Shown here: positions 37,360 to 44,625 of the stretch, piece by piece
How positions within the stretch are numbered: the stretch's first letter is position 1
Layout: the number at the start of each line of letters is the position of its first letter
Virus record (IMG/VR): IMGVR_UViG_3300002143_000079
Coordinates: 16,336 to 80,335 of that record
Length of the DNA: 64,000 bases
DNA from: a virus
Reading direction: 5' to 3' (one strand)
Made by a program: the position numbers and the translations under genes
Notes under the pieces: generated by a model
The model's database searches: none
The model's input: the letters and a program-made list of their open reading frames with translations, nothing else
Told to the model about the DNA's origin: nothing

Positions 37360-37695
37360 TTATACATCTTCTGCACAACCATGTGAACCACAACAAGGAC
37401 GAGGATTGCTATGGGGATTCATTTCTTCATCAAACGCACAGGTTTTACTGGTATAAACGTGACAACAATGACATTTGTCAGTTCCATCATCAGAATCAAC
37501 GGTTTCTTTCACAATCGACTCAACCTCATAAACCTCATTGGCTGAAACGATGATAACCACTCCAGCATCAAACTCCTTACATGGTTCGGTCAAGATAACG
37601 TGATAGGAATGAGAGTGAACCTCTGTAACTATACCGATTCCTTCTACACGACCATCCAACCGAAACATTACGATGTCATTGAAATTTGCTTTCAT
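37360..37695 (-). CDS. Two-domain protein with Cys-rich tail, copy 1
   Basis: 111 residues. The N-terminal 55 residues (KANFNDIVMFRLDG...GIVTEVHSHSYHV) look like a small beta-barrel. The C-terminal 35 residues hold the zinc-like pattern CHCC...CAFDEEMNPHSNPRPCCGSHGC. The gene at 37923-38258 is a close duplicate, and 44461-44613 encodes the tail domain alone. Early promoter with 7 nt to the ATG. Confidence 0.8.
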   Translation of the reverse strand: MKANFNDIVMFRLDGRVEGIGIVTEVHSHSYHVILTEPCKEFDAGVVIIVSANEVYEVESIVKETVDSDDGTDKCHCCHVYTSKTCAFDEEMNPHSNPRPCCGSHGCAEDV

Positions 37696-37738
37696 TAGTG
37701 ATAATTTATCAGAGTTTTATAGAAAGTCAACCATTGAT

Positions 37739-37921
37739 TTAATAATTCCAATAGTTTACATCTTCCCACGTCAATTCGTTGGTGATAGCCATATCCGCAG
37801 TTGGATGTTGTTTGTTGTCATTCAACTCCCACAACCTATCTTTGGCTCTTTCGAGTGAGGCTGACACGTCAACCACCTCACAGGTTGATAGAAGATAGAC
37901 ACAATATGGACGTCCATTCAT
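37739..37921 (-). CDS. Small protein coupled to the Cys-rich duplicate (60 aa)
   Basis: 60 residues from ATG 37921, one base after the stop of the copy-2 gene, so translation is likely coupled. An upstream in-frame ATG at 37951 lies inside that gene and is less likely. Contains LERAKDRLWELNDNK and ends in Trp/Tyr-rich DVNYWNY. No family recognised. Confidence 0.68.
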   Translation of the reverse strand: MNGRPYCVYLLSTCEVVDVSASLERAKDRLWELNDNKQHPTADMAITNELTWEDVNYWNY

Positions 37922-37922
37922 G

Positions 37923-38258
37923 TTACACGTCCTCCGCACAACCATGAGAGCCACAACAAGGACGTGGATTACTGTAGGGATTCATTTCCACATCAAACGA
38001 ACACACGTCGTCCGTGTGAACGGAACAACAGTGACACTTGTTCGTATCGTCGTCTGACGAACCTGTTTCTTCTACAACCGCAGAGACTTCATAAATCTCG
38101 TTAGCTGAAACAATGATGATCACACCTGCGTCAAACTCCTTACATGGTTCAGTCAAGAGAACGTGATAGGAGTGTGAATGGACTTCCGTCACTATACCAA
38201 TTCCTTCCACACTCCCATCCAACCGAAACATTACCACATCATTAAAGTTTGCTTTCAT
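37923..38258 (-). CDS. Two-domain protein with Cys-rich tail, copy 2
   Basis: 111 residues, about 85% identical by eye to copy 1, with the same CHCC...CSFDVEMNPYSNPRPCCGSHGC tail. Early promoter: TTGACT (38287-38292), 16 nt, TAGAGT, 6 nt, ATG. Tandem retention of two full copies suggests selection for dose or for diverged targets. Confidence 0.8.
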   Translation of the reverse strand: MKANFNDVVMFRLDGSVEGIGIVTEVHSHSYHVLLTEPCKEFDAGVIIIVSANEIYEVSAVVEETGSSDDDTNKCHCCSVHTDDVCSFDVEMNPYSNPRPCCGSHGCAEDV

Positions 38259-38295
38259 GGGAAAACTCTACGTTAAATTTATAGAAAGTCAACCA

Positions 38296-38661
38296 TTACT
38301 TGAGACTTTTCAACTCAGCCAAGAGACTTTCCAAATTTTCTTTACCCGACTCGATTTGTGCAATAAGTTTCCCTCGCTTTTGGTGAGTGGCTTTCAACGT
38401 GGTGAATTCAACTCCCAAGTCAATCGACGATTCATTTGTCAATGCAAACACTTGCGCGGGCCAATACCATTCCTCTCCACGAATAGAGATACCCGAAGAA
38501 TTGATAGCTTGAATAACAAAAACAGTCTTGTTCTTCTTATGTTTTCTTGCCAAGGTTGACATATCCGCGTTGATAGAGTTATCAAACCCATCAAAGTATT
38601 CGTTCTTCTTGGGAACCCTAGTAAATACGACTTCATCTCCGACTTTTAGTTTTTTATTCAT
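38296..38661 (-). CDS. Unknown protein (121 aa)
   Basis: 121 residues: KVGDEVVFTRVPKKNEYFDG at the start (SH3-like flavour), a basic middle and a coiled C-terminus (KLIAQIESGKENLESLLAELKSL). It has no promoter of its own and starts 17 nt after the upstream gene, so the two form a small operon. Confidence 0.72.
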   Translation of the reverse strand: MNKKLKVGDEVVFTRVPKKNEYFDGFDNSINADMSTLARKHKKNKTVFVIQAINSSGISIRGEEWYWPAQVFALTNESSIDLGVEFTTLKATHQKRGKLIAQIESGKENLESLLAELKSLK

Positions 38662-38678
38662 AAATCTAATTGAAAGTA

Positions 38679-38864
38679 TTAACCGTGAACTTCGACATTC
38701 AAAACCGTCACGTTACCGTAGAACTGACCGTAGTAGAAGATTTCCCACGCTTCCTGACGACTACGAGCTTCAACCGGTGCGGGGTGATTCACATGCATCA
38801 CACCATCTTCATCACGAACGGTAACATCTGCGCGGTAGAATTCAGTGTCGTATTGTTTAGTCAT
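38679..38864 (-). CDS. Small protein, intact member of a duplicated pair (61 aa)
   Basis: 61 residues. An upstream ATG at 38900 is rejected because it lies inside the -35 box (TTGACA at 38895-38900). The ATG at 38864 is 8 nt behind TAGAGT, as in other early genes. Core: ADVTVRDEDG, PAPVEARSRQEAWEIFYYGQ, YGNVTVLNVEV. A frameshifted paralogue lies at 36881-37059. Confidence 0.78.
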   Translation of the reverse strand: MTKQYDTEFYRADVTVRDEDGVMHVNHPAPVEARSRQEAWEIFYYGQFYGNVTVLNVEVHG

Positions 38865-38928
38865 GTGAATGAACTCTACTTGGTTATTATAAAATGTCAA
38901 CGATTACTTGAACATTATTAATATTCAT

Positions 38929-39255
38929 TTAATTATTCACCAATGCGTGAACTCGGCACGAGTTGCATACGTGACCATCATTCTCTGGCTCCGGGCGACA
39001 GTCACATTGACCTTCACCGAACTGATCTTCCCAATCACTCAACAGACCTGCGGCGGCCTTTCTCAAGTCAGCCAGTTCCTTTTCCATGCGGTTGTAGTCA
39101 ATCACCGTCTCGACAATACGAATGCCTTGCAACAGGTTACGTTTGTATGCGAGGGTTTCTGAGGTTGCGAAGATAACACCCTCGGCCTTCTTCAACTCAC
39201 TCTGCAGTTGAGTCAAGACTTCTTCATTGGTTACGCCTTCGGAGATGATACACAT
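38929..39255 (-). CDS. Coiled-coil protein with Cys-rich C-terminus (108 aa)
   Basis: 108 residues from ATG 39255, 7 nt behind the -10 TATCGT; a GTG three codons upstream falls in the promoter. The helical first half (VLTQLQSELKKAEGVIFATSE) is followed by CDCRPEPENDGHVCNSCRVH, a likely zinc site. No family recognised. Confidence 0.75.
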   Translation of the reverse strand: MCIISEGVTNEEVLTQLQSELKKAEGVIFATSETLAYKRNLLQGIRIVETVIDYNRMEKELADLRKAAAGLLSDWEDQFGEGQCDCRPEPENDGHVCNSCRVHALVNN

Positions 39256-39297
39256 ATGAGTCACGATACCAAGGGTTTATAAAAAGTCAACAACCTT

Positions 39298-39645
39298 TTA
39301 ACCTGAAATTTCCTGACACTCGGATATATCAAACTCCCTTGATGGCTTCTCTCCACCACACAACGTAAGAGTCAAATCCGAACTGTAATACCCGTTGTTA
39401 GAACCATAACCGGGAACCGCAACCGGATGACCATTGACGGGCTTCAATCGAATGCCGTAACCATCCACCTTTTCAAAGAAGTCGCCGTCAAGGTCAAACT
39501 CCATCCCCACGAAATCCGCAATGGTCAGATGTTCAAATGACAACCAGTGATGTTCACAACAATCTTGTCGGTGTTCAGAATAAAGAGATTGCCCATTGCT
39601 AAAACGAATGGAATCGTTGGAAACTTGTGATACAGTTACGTTCAT
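39298..39645 (-). CDS. Unknown protein (115 aa)
   Basis: 115 residues from ATG 39645, 7 nt behind TAATAT. The longer open frame would start in the -35 box and is rejected. Contains CCEHHWLSFEHLTIADFVGMEFD and GYGSNNGYYSSDLTLTLCGG. No family recognised. Confidence 0.75.
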   Translation of the reverse strand: MNVTVSQVSNDSIRFSNGQSLYSEHRQDCCEHHWLSFEHLTIADFVGMEFDLDGDFFEKVDGYGIRLKPVNGHPVAVPGYGSNNGYYSSDLTLTLCGGEKPSREFDISECQEISG

Positions 39646-39684
39646 ATGTGAGATATTATCGTAGGATTTATAGGAAGTCAACAA

Positions 39685-39888
39685 TTATTCGTCACAATAG
39701 TCATCCGCCTCGTTTGCGTTGTAATCGGCCAAGTCATCCATTCCCGAACCATCACCCGACCATCCACCACCATCATACGGTTCTTCGTCAATCTCCGTTC
39801 GTTCTTCGTAAGCCGATTCCAAGTGACTATCTTCAAAACCAAAGTCAGATTCTTCGGATTCGGTGGTAAGTTCAATTTCGTCGTTCAT
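39685..39888 (-). CDS. Small highly acidic protein (67 aa)
   Basis: 67 residues, over a third Asp/Glu (SEESDFGFEDSHLE, EERTEIDEEPYDGG), with one Cys near the end. Such acidic early proteins can mimic DNA or bind basic host proteins; that is only a possibility. Early promoter with 9 nt to the ATG. Confidence 0.72.
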   Translation of the reverse strand: MNDEIELTTESEESDFGFEDSHLESAYEERTEIDEEPYDGGGWSGDGSGMDDLADYNANEADDYCDE

Positions 39889-39927
39889 ATTGAAAATAGA
39901 TTACCAAACATTTATAAAAAGTCAATA

Positions 39928-40062
39928 CCAAGATTTGCTAGGGTTTTCTCCCTATCATTTCATTACCACTCGTCTTGGATTTCAACGAGTAGTCCCTGCT
40001 CACGTTCGGCGTTACTCCCTCACTAACAGGGTGATGGGAGTTTCCGTTCAGTTAGGACCGTC
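39928..40062 (-). ncRNA. Structured RNA motif, copy A
   Basis: Read on the minus strand, the 3' domain is an outer stem CCAAGA/TCTTGG (plus 39973-39978 with 39928-39933) around an inner stem TAGGG/CCCTA (39950-39954 with 39939-39943) with loop AGAAAA and conserved unpaired GGTAATGAAATGA and GCAAA. A 5' hairpin has an ACTCCC/GGGAGT stem. Copy B at 44181-44315 keeps the loops and changes both sides of each stem. Its 5' edge overlaps the last codons of an 11-residue frame, and its 3' edge is just before the next promoter. I cannot match it to a known class. Confidence 0.8.
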
Positions 40063-40083
40063 ACGAGCGTTTCTTAGTTTCAT
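40048..40083 (-). CDS. 11-residue leader frame ahead of RNA copy A
   Basis: ATG 40083 to TGA 40048, behind an early-type promoter (TTGACA 40112-40117, TAAATT, 7 nt). The peptide ends ...ARDGPN, like the 38-residue frame ahead of copy B (...ERDGPN). The shared end may reflect RNA conservation rather than protein function. Confidence 0.45.
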   Translation of the reverse strand: MKLRNARDGPN

Positions 40084-40120
40084 ATAATTAATTTACCAGT
40101 TATTATACAATTGTCAACAA

Positions 40121-40543
40121 TTAAGAAACCCTCTGAATACTTTTAACCGTCAGAGTTTTGTAGTTGATACCAGAAAGAATATCACCCAAATTTTGCAGCG
40201 GAATATCGCCGTCTTCACACTCCACGGAAATGGTGTATCTCACCTTGACGTTTTCTTTAACCATCGCATCAAGTTCTTTCTCGGTGAGAATTTTCCAGTC
40301 ACCGGTCTTGGTGAACTTGCCAATTGTATGCAAGTCATGACCTGCAAATTGATTGATATGCACTGAACCATCCTTGTCCACTCGATGCCAATCAAAACCG
40401 CCGAGCTTGGGTGCGGCCAAAAGTGCGAGAAAGCCAGCACTATCGAAACCAACGTGTTTTCCAGTTTCATTAAACGAGTTTCGGTAACTGTTGGTGTTGA
40501 CAACGATGATTGTTCCCTCGGTGATATATTGTTTGTGATTCAT
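40121..40543 (-). CDS. Unknown protein (140 aa)
   Basis: 140 residues, no Met-rich or membrane segments. The middle has AGFLALLAAPKLGGFDWHRVDKDGSVH and a C-terminal beta-rich KVRYTISVECEDGD. Early promoter: TTGACT (40573-40578), 16 nt, TATTAT, 7 nt, ATG. Confidence 0.78.
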   Translation of the reverse strand: MNHKQYITEGTIIVVNTNSYRNSFNETGKHVGFDSAGFLALLAAPKLGGFDWHRVDKDGSVHINQFAGHDLHTIGKFTKTGDWKILTEKELDAMVKENVKVRYTISVECEDGDIPLQNLGDILSGINYKTLTVKSIQRVS

Positions 40544-40574
40544 ATTTGAGATAATATAGAAGTTTTTTAGAAAG

Positions 40575-40724
40575 TCAACAGTTTACAGAGCCAACATTGT
40601 CCACCAACTCAATTTTCCGATTCAATCGTTCATCTGGTGGAAGTTGCCAGAAGGGTAAACTCCAATCCTCACGGAGTTTGAAAATGGCCTCGTTCAACGT
40701 GTCAAATTTCTCTTTGTTTGTCAT
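40575..40724 (-). CDS. Small protein, unknown (49 aa)
   Basis: ATG 40724 to TGA 40575. Promoter TTGACA (40755-40760), 16 nt, TAATAT, 7 nt, ATG. The stop codon TGA is part of the next gene's TTGACT. Sequence features: TNKEKFDTLNEAIFKLRED, LPFWQLPPDERLNRK. No family recognised. Confidence 0.72.
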   Translation of the reverse strand: MTNKEKFDTLNEAIFKLREDWSLPFWQLPPDERLNRKIELVDNVGSVNC

Positions 40725-40762
40725 GTGAGTGATATTATGTTAATTTTATAAAATGTCAACCA

Positions 40763-41293
40763 CTATTGGTAGAGATAGTTTGTTTTTTTCGGTGGATTAC
40801 CAATCACCGATTTGCATGTCCGACAGGTATAAATTACACCTTTTTCAATTTTGTTCTTGATTTTCGCCGTGACTTTGATGTGTCCAACACCACACCTACA
40901 ATCCAACGCAAATTTCTTGAAAATCCGTTTCTTAACCGATGTAGTGTCGTAGGAATGACAACGGCCAATATCCGCAACTTCCAGATTACGCATCACACTC
41001 CGCCATTCAGGACCATGACCTTGTTTTGCGAAAGGATACACCTGAAAACAAACGAGGTGTGCGACTTCGTGAGGAACCGTCCGGTTAAGAAAAGTTTCAA
41101 TGTTCTGTGAATAAAGTGTGGGAGAGAAAGCCACTTTGTTACCGTAACGAAACGCCTTTCCCGCGATGTTTCCCATATCACCAAACTCTATCGTGGGAAT
41201 ATCAAATACACGATTATATCGTTTTTGAGCCAGTAACAGGGTTTCGACTATTTTGTTTTCCAAACGAGTGATAAGGTCTTTGGTCAAGTTCAT
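40763..41293 (-). CDS. SprT-like zinc metalloprotease
   Basis: 176 residues. The HEVAH motif (HExxH, about residue 75) and the downstream GHGPEWRSVM are the SprT/Spartan signature. The C-terminal half carries a CRCG...CRTC zinc ribbon. SprT-family enzymes cleave proteins such as DNA-protein crosslinks. ATG 41293 is 6 nt behind TAGTCT; the longer frame starts with a TTG inside the promoter. Confidence 0.9.
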   Translation of the reverse strand: MNLTKDLITRLENKIVETLLLAQKRYNRVFDIPTIEFGDMGNIAGKAFRYGNKVAFSPTLYSQNIETFLNRTVPHEVAHLVCFQVYPFAKQGHGPEWRSVMRNLEVADIGRCHSYDTTSVKKRIFKKFALDCRCGVGHIKVTAKIKNKIEKGVIYTCRTCKSVIGNPPKKTNYLYQ

Positions 41294-41346
41294 GACCAAA
41301 GACTATACCAGTTTTATAAAATGTCAACGATCTCGTTTATTTATTT

Positions 41347-41757
41347 TTAGTTTCCACCCATGTATTGACCGAACTCATACACACTCATGGTTTCTGCTTG
41401 TTGGACCTTGCCTGGCTCAAGCCAGACAGTAATACAAAGCATGGCTCCATCTGTCTTGCCTGCCCAGATAAACGGATTGGGCACGTTTTCGAGATTCTTG
41501 CCTTGAAATTTGCTCTTCACAAAACGTCCACCACCACCCCATTGCAAAAAACCGGGTAGGTCAACACCGTGCATAATCACGTCTTGCAATGTTCCTTCAA
41601 ACGTGCCCAATCGTGGTTCGTAGTGATGACCACCCATATCACAGTTTGGATCCTCACCCAAAACTTCCCATACATCGTATTCATTCAGACCATGATTTTC
41701 CAAGAGAGATTTGCCGGAGTAGGTGTTTTCGAGATACCTTTTATAGTTTGGAGTCAT
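41347..41757 (-). CDS. Unknown protein (136 aa)
   Basis: 136 residues with NPFIWAGKTDGAMLCITVWLE and EYDVWEVLGEDPNCDMGGHHYEPRLG. No family recognised. Promoter TTGACT (41794-41799) with TAATAT, 14 nt from the ATG, so a short leader is expected. Confidence 0.76.
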   Translation of the reverse strand: MTPNYKRYLENTYSGKSLLENHGLNEYDVWEVLGEDPNCDMGGHHYEPRLGTFEGTLQDVIMHGVDLPGFLQWGGGGRFVKSKFQGKNLENVPNPFIWAGKTDGAMLCITVWLEPGKVQQAETMSVYEFGQYMGGN

Positions 41758-41798
41758 AAGTTATTGACTAGATATTATACCAATATCATTTGTAGTCA

Positions 41799-41833
41799 AT
41801 CAGAAACAGCAAACCTTTGCTATATTTTCTGAT
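41799..41833 (-). terminator. Long hairpin behind the 59-aa gene
   Basis: ATCAGAAA...AGCAAA-GG-TTTGCT...TTTCTGAT forms an interrupted 14-bp stem that runs directly into the next TTGACT. A second small stem CTTGACA/TGTCAAG lies at about 41873-41895. Terminator-like but without a clean T-run. Confidence 0.5.
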
Positions 41834-41890
41834 TTGGTTATCGGATGGATTGTCGGCCAGATTGCTGACTATCTTGACACCGTTGAATTG

Positions 41891-42070
41891 TCAAGGAATA
41901 TACCAAACGGGAGCACCAATATTTGTATCATATTCCCCAACCACGGCTGATGTAGCATGACCTTGTTCTTTCAACTTCGCAACCCACTTCTCAACACGTT
42001 CTTTGGTAACGTGTTTGTCAAAGTAAATCAGTGCAGCGACTTCGGTGATGTTGATGGATGATTTAGGCAT
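41891..42070 (-). CDS. Small protein downstream of the hammerhead (59 aa)
   Basis: ATG 42070 to TGA 41891; the TGA is embedded in a TTGACA. A helix-turn-helix-like stretch NITEVAALIYFDKHVTKERVEKWVAKL suggests DNA binding. It has no early promoter of its own. It is reached by readthrough from 42182-42445, and the hammerhead between them would free its mRNA. Confidence 0.75.
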   Translation of the reverse strand: MPKSSINITEVAALIYFDKHVTKERVEKWVAKLKEQGHATSAVVGEYDTNIGAPVWYIP

Positions 42071-42123
42071 AATTTTGTTTTGTGCTGTGTTGAGGTTCTG
42101 CGAACTGCGGCTTTGGTGCCACT

Positions 42124-42178
42124 CGACTCGTCAGTGCTGGAGAAACCAGCAGACGCGGGAGAATCCCGCGTTTCGTCG
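42124..42178 (-). ncRNA. Type II hammerhead ribozyme
   Basis: All core elements are present in order on the minus strand. Stem II 3' strand CGAC (42178-42175). GAA core (42174-42172). Stem III ACGCGGGA/TCCCGCGT with loop TTC, including the A15.1-U16.1 pair. Cleavage residue C17 at 42152. Stem I TGCTGG/CCAGCA with loop TTTCT. CTGACGA core (42134-42128). Stem II 5' strand GTCG (42127-42124). Stems I and III are capped and stem II is open, hence type II. Cleavage is predicted between 42152 and 42151, 30 nt after the stop of the upstream gene. Confidence 0.93.
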
Positions 42179-42181
42179 TTC

Positions 42182-42445
42182 CTATTCTTCTACAATCGCA
42201 ATGACGGACTTGAGCGCGTAGGTCAGACCACCTTCACTGCTCTCGATGCTGATTACATTTTTCCGTTGACCGTCAATCGTGATGACGAAGTTGATGGTGT
42301 CCGTGGTGGTAACCGACCATGTGATTGAACCACCGCAAATAAAGCCGGAGTAGCTTCCGTTCTTGGACTTCTTAACTTCGCTGATGTAGTTCGACAGCGA
42401 TTGCTTAATACGTGCGTTGACTTCGGTATTTGGTTCTTTGTTCAT
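42182..42445 (-). CDS. Unknown protein (87 aa)
   Basis: 87 residues, beta-rich (GFICGGSITWSVTTTDTINFVITIDGQ). Early promoter: TTGACA (42477-42482), 16 nt, TAGTCT, 9 nt, ATG. Its stop is 3 nt before the hammerhead ribozyme, which would define the 3' end of its mRNA. Confidence 0.78.
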   Translation of the reverse strand: MNKEPNTEVNARIKQSLSNYISEVKKSKNGSYSGFICGGSITWSVTTTDTINFVITIDGQRKNVISIESSEGGLTYALKSVIAIVEE

Positions 42446-42478
42446 TGTGAAAAAAGACTACACCAAAACGATAAAATG

Positions 42479-42706
42479 TCAACTTACTTTCTCTAGTTTT
42501 TTCAAACTATTTTCCGCCTGTTGCATGGCCCAATCCAACTTCTCCCTTGGCACTTCATTTATATCCATAGCCACGGTATCTTCCACACTCCGTTTACCAT
42601 TTTTACGACCATACATCATACGAAAGACAAACTGCCAACCCTCTGGCATCTTAACCAGATTCGTTCTAAGATACTCTCGTGCAGTTTCTTCCAAGATATG
42701 ATTCAT
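42479..42706 (-). CDS. Small protein, unknown (75 aa)
   Basis: 75 residues, helical and charged (LEETAREYLRTNLVKMPEGWQFVFRMMYGRKNGK). Early promoter TTGACT (42735-42740), 16 nt, TAATCT, 6 nt, ATG. The promoter sits against the broken end of a GIY-YIG gene on the other strand. Confidence 0.76.
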   Translation of the reverse strand: MNHILEETAREYLRTNLVKMPEGWQFVFRMMYGRKNGKRSVEDTVAMDINEVPREKLDWAMQQAENSLKKLEKVS

Positions 42707-42708
42707 AA

Positions 42709-43389
42709 AACAAGATTATCAGAAAACATCAAACAGTCAATAATATTACCGGTGACCGTTATGTTGGTCAGACCAATCAACGAGTTGAAAAGAGATGGCA
42801 AGTTCATAAACGATGTAAACGAAATGCTCCCTTATACAATGCATTCCGAAAATATGGCCTTGACAATTTTACATTCTCTATACTAGAAACAACGGATAAC
42901 GATTTGTTACTTGATGAGTTGGAAATCAAACATATAGCCAATCAACGTTCTTTTAGAGATTGGAATGAAGGTGGTTACAATCTCACAACCGGAGGATATG
43001 CCAATCGTGTAGTCAGTGCTGTTACACGACAAAAATTAAGAGAATCAACACGGCAATCATATCAAAATAATTCCAATAGAGGATTTCGTGTGGGAAATAT
43101 TCCTTGGAACAAAGGATTGACTGGTTTAACTAAAGCCACACAAGTTGCGTGGAATAAGGGATTAAAAAATTGTCAAACCGCTTGGAATAAAGGTAAAACC
43201 TCGACTCAACAATATAACTTCTCAAATATCAAAACTCAAGAAGAATTTTGTGGCACTAAGAATGAATTTGAATTGAAATTCAACGTGTCTAAATCAACTG
43301 TCAAACGAATATGTCAATCCAAACATTCTACTTGGATAGGAAAAAAAGTCCAGTGTCTTGACCCCGTTACACTGGAAAACGGACAATGA
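42709..43389 (+). pseudogene. Truncated GIY-YIG homing endonuclease
   Basis: The open frame reads NITGDRYVGQTNQRVEKRWQVH, so the YVG half of the nuclease motif and its arginine remain but the GIY strand and a start codon are missing. The first ATG (42904) lies past the catalytic core. The C-terminal part has three NUMOD3-like repeats (PWNKGLTG, AWNKGLKN, AWNKGKTS) and a helix-turn-helix end. The break coincides with the promoter of the 42479-42706 gene, so the 5' part was deleted there. Confidence 0.85.
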
Positions 43390-43602
43390 TTAAGCACTCA
43401 GGGAGAGTGGTATAGGTCCAAATTGTATTTTGTTCGGTTACAAAAGGTGTTATAAAGCACCAAAAAACCACAACATTTAAGGGATAGTTGCCACCTGTCA
43501 AGTTTTTATTTAATGGACACTTCACTAACCCTGTTCTCCGCCGAGAAAAATCGTGAGGGTTTCAGGTTAACCCACAACCTTTAGTACGACTACCAAGAGA
43601 AA
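43390..43602. other. Gene-free stretch between the endonuclease remnant and the 69-aa gene
   Basis: No frame longer than a few codons. A minus-strand TTGACA...TAAATG promoter-like pair lies near 43490-43500, but only an 8-codon frame follows. Probably a scar left by endonuclease insertion and deletion. Confidence 0.5.
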
Positions 43603-43812
43603 TTACATTGATTGATACGTTTCCGACTGTTGCCACATAGCATACCACTCTTCATGAGCTTCTGTCAACTCCGAAAGAGGAACGCCCTTGTGATAAATCT
43701 TCCCGTTGAAGATACCACCGATGTTTGCGGTCTTCTTGAACAAGGTAGTCACCCGTTGGTAACCATCCTTGTATTTGACCACTGAACCTTTGACGATTGG
43801 GTTGTTATTCAT
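43603..43812 (-). CDS. Small protein, unknown (69 aa)
   Basis: 69 residues with NNNPIVKGSVVKYKDGYQRVTTLFKK, an SH3-like start, and a Trp/Gln-rich end (EEWYAMWQQSETYQSM). Early promoter TTGACG, 17 nt, TAATCT, 9 nt, ATG. Confidence 0.76.
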   Translation of the reverse strand: MNNNPIVKGSVVKYKDGYQRVTTLFKKTANIGGIFNGKIYHKGVPLSELTEAHEEWYAMWQQSETYQSM

Positions 43813-43853
43813 TGTGGTAAGAGATTACTTGATTATTATCGAAACGTCAAGCC

Positions 43854-44135
43854 TTAGTTGGCTTCATCTTCACTGTCTTCATTCTCATCTTCCACCACCG
43901 AATCTTGAGCCAATTCCACAACTGCGTCCAAGGGAGTGATTGCGGAAAAGGTTGTCACCCACTCACAATCACGTTCAAGTCCCGGTTCCAAGTGAGCCAA
44001 CGTCTTATACCGAAACATTTCATATTCCCGTGGCGTCATAGCACCACGGCAGATGTCCTTGAATTCGTTGAGTATCTCCATCATTTCATTGTGGAGTTCA
44101 TTCAAACGGTTTGCGTCGTCCATGTTGATATTCAT
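43854..44135 (-). CDS. Acidic helical protein (93 aa)
   Basis: 93 residues; helical start (ANRLNELHNEMMEILNEFKD) and an acidic C-terminus (DSVVEDENEDSEDEAN). Early promoter TTGACT (44167-44172), 16 nt, TAGTCT, 9 nt, ATG, directly downstream of RNA copy B. Confidence 0.77.
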   Translation of the reverse strand: MNINMDDANRLNELHNEMMEILNEFKDICRGAMTPREYEMFRYKTLAHLEPGLERDCEWVTTFSAITPLDAVVELAQDSVVEDENEDSEDEAN

Positions 44136-44180
44136 TGTGAAAATAGACTACCAAAAGTTGATAAAAAGTCAAGGGATTTG

Positions 44181-44315
44181 CCGAGATTTGCTGGGGTTTT
44201 CTCCCCATCATTTCATTACCACCCACCTCGGACTTCGGTGAATGGCCTCATCCTGTTCGGCCGTGCCCCCATTCCCTAGTAGAGTGGGCGGGGCTTCCGT
44301 TTAGTTCGGCCCGTC
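44181..44315 (-). ncRNA. Structured RNA motif, copy B
   Basis: Second copy of the element at 39928-40062. Compared with copy A the outer stem is CCGAG/CTCGG instead of CCAAGA/TCTTGG, the inner stem TGGGG/CCCCA instead of TAGGG/CCCTA, and the 5' hairpin GCCCC/GGGGC instead of ACTCCC/GGGAGT. Loop AGAAAA, GGTAATGAAATGA and GCAAATCT are unchanged. Paired changes with constant loops are the hallmark of a conserved RNA fold. It is preceded by a 38-residue frame and followed by an early promoter, as in copy A. Confidence 0.82.
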
Positions 44316-44417
44316 TCGTTCGGCTTCATAAACCCGGTTAGGGTAAAGAGTTACACCAAACTTTGCCGTGATGATTCGTTTCACACGAACGTTGATGTAC
44401 TTAGGTAGGTCTTTCAT
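44301..44417 (-). CDS. 38-residue protein ahead of RNA copy B
   Basis: ATG 44417 to TAA 44301, behind TTGACA (44448-44453), 16 nt, TAACAT, 8 nt. Basic peptide (KYINVRVKRIITAKFGVTLY) ending EAERDGPN. Its last codons overlap the 5' end of the structured RNA. Copy A has an 11-residue frame with the same ending. Confidence 0.62.
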   Translation of the reverse strand: MKDLPKYINVRVKRIITAKFGVTLYPNRVYEAERDGPN

Positions 44418-44460
44418 ATGGGAACATGTTATCAAAGATATTCAGGTTGTCAACAGGTTT

Positions 44461-44613
44461 TTATACATCTTCTGCACAACCATGATGTCCACAGCAGGGA
44501 CGAGGCTCACTATGTGGATTCATGTCCTTGTCAAAAGAACACTCACCATCGGTGCAAACGCCACAGATATGACAGCCCGGTTCATCGTCATCGGTGAATG
44601 ATTTCTCAGGCAT
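44461..44613 (-). CDS. Stand-alone Cys-rich tail-domain protein (50 aa)
   Basis: ATG 44613 to TAA 44461. CHICGVC...CSFDKDMNPHSEPRPCCGHHGCAEDV matches the C-terminal domain of the two 111-residue proteins at 37360-37695 and 37923-38258, without their N-terminal domain. The eight Cys and His suggest a zinc site. It follows the 64-residue gene by 12 nt without its own promoter. Confidence 0.78.
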   Translation of the reverse strand: MPEKSFTDDDEPGCHICGVCTDGECSFDKDMNPHSEPRPCCGHHGCAEDV

Positions 44614-44625
44614 ATGTTTGAAAGG

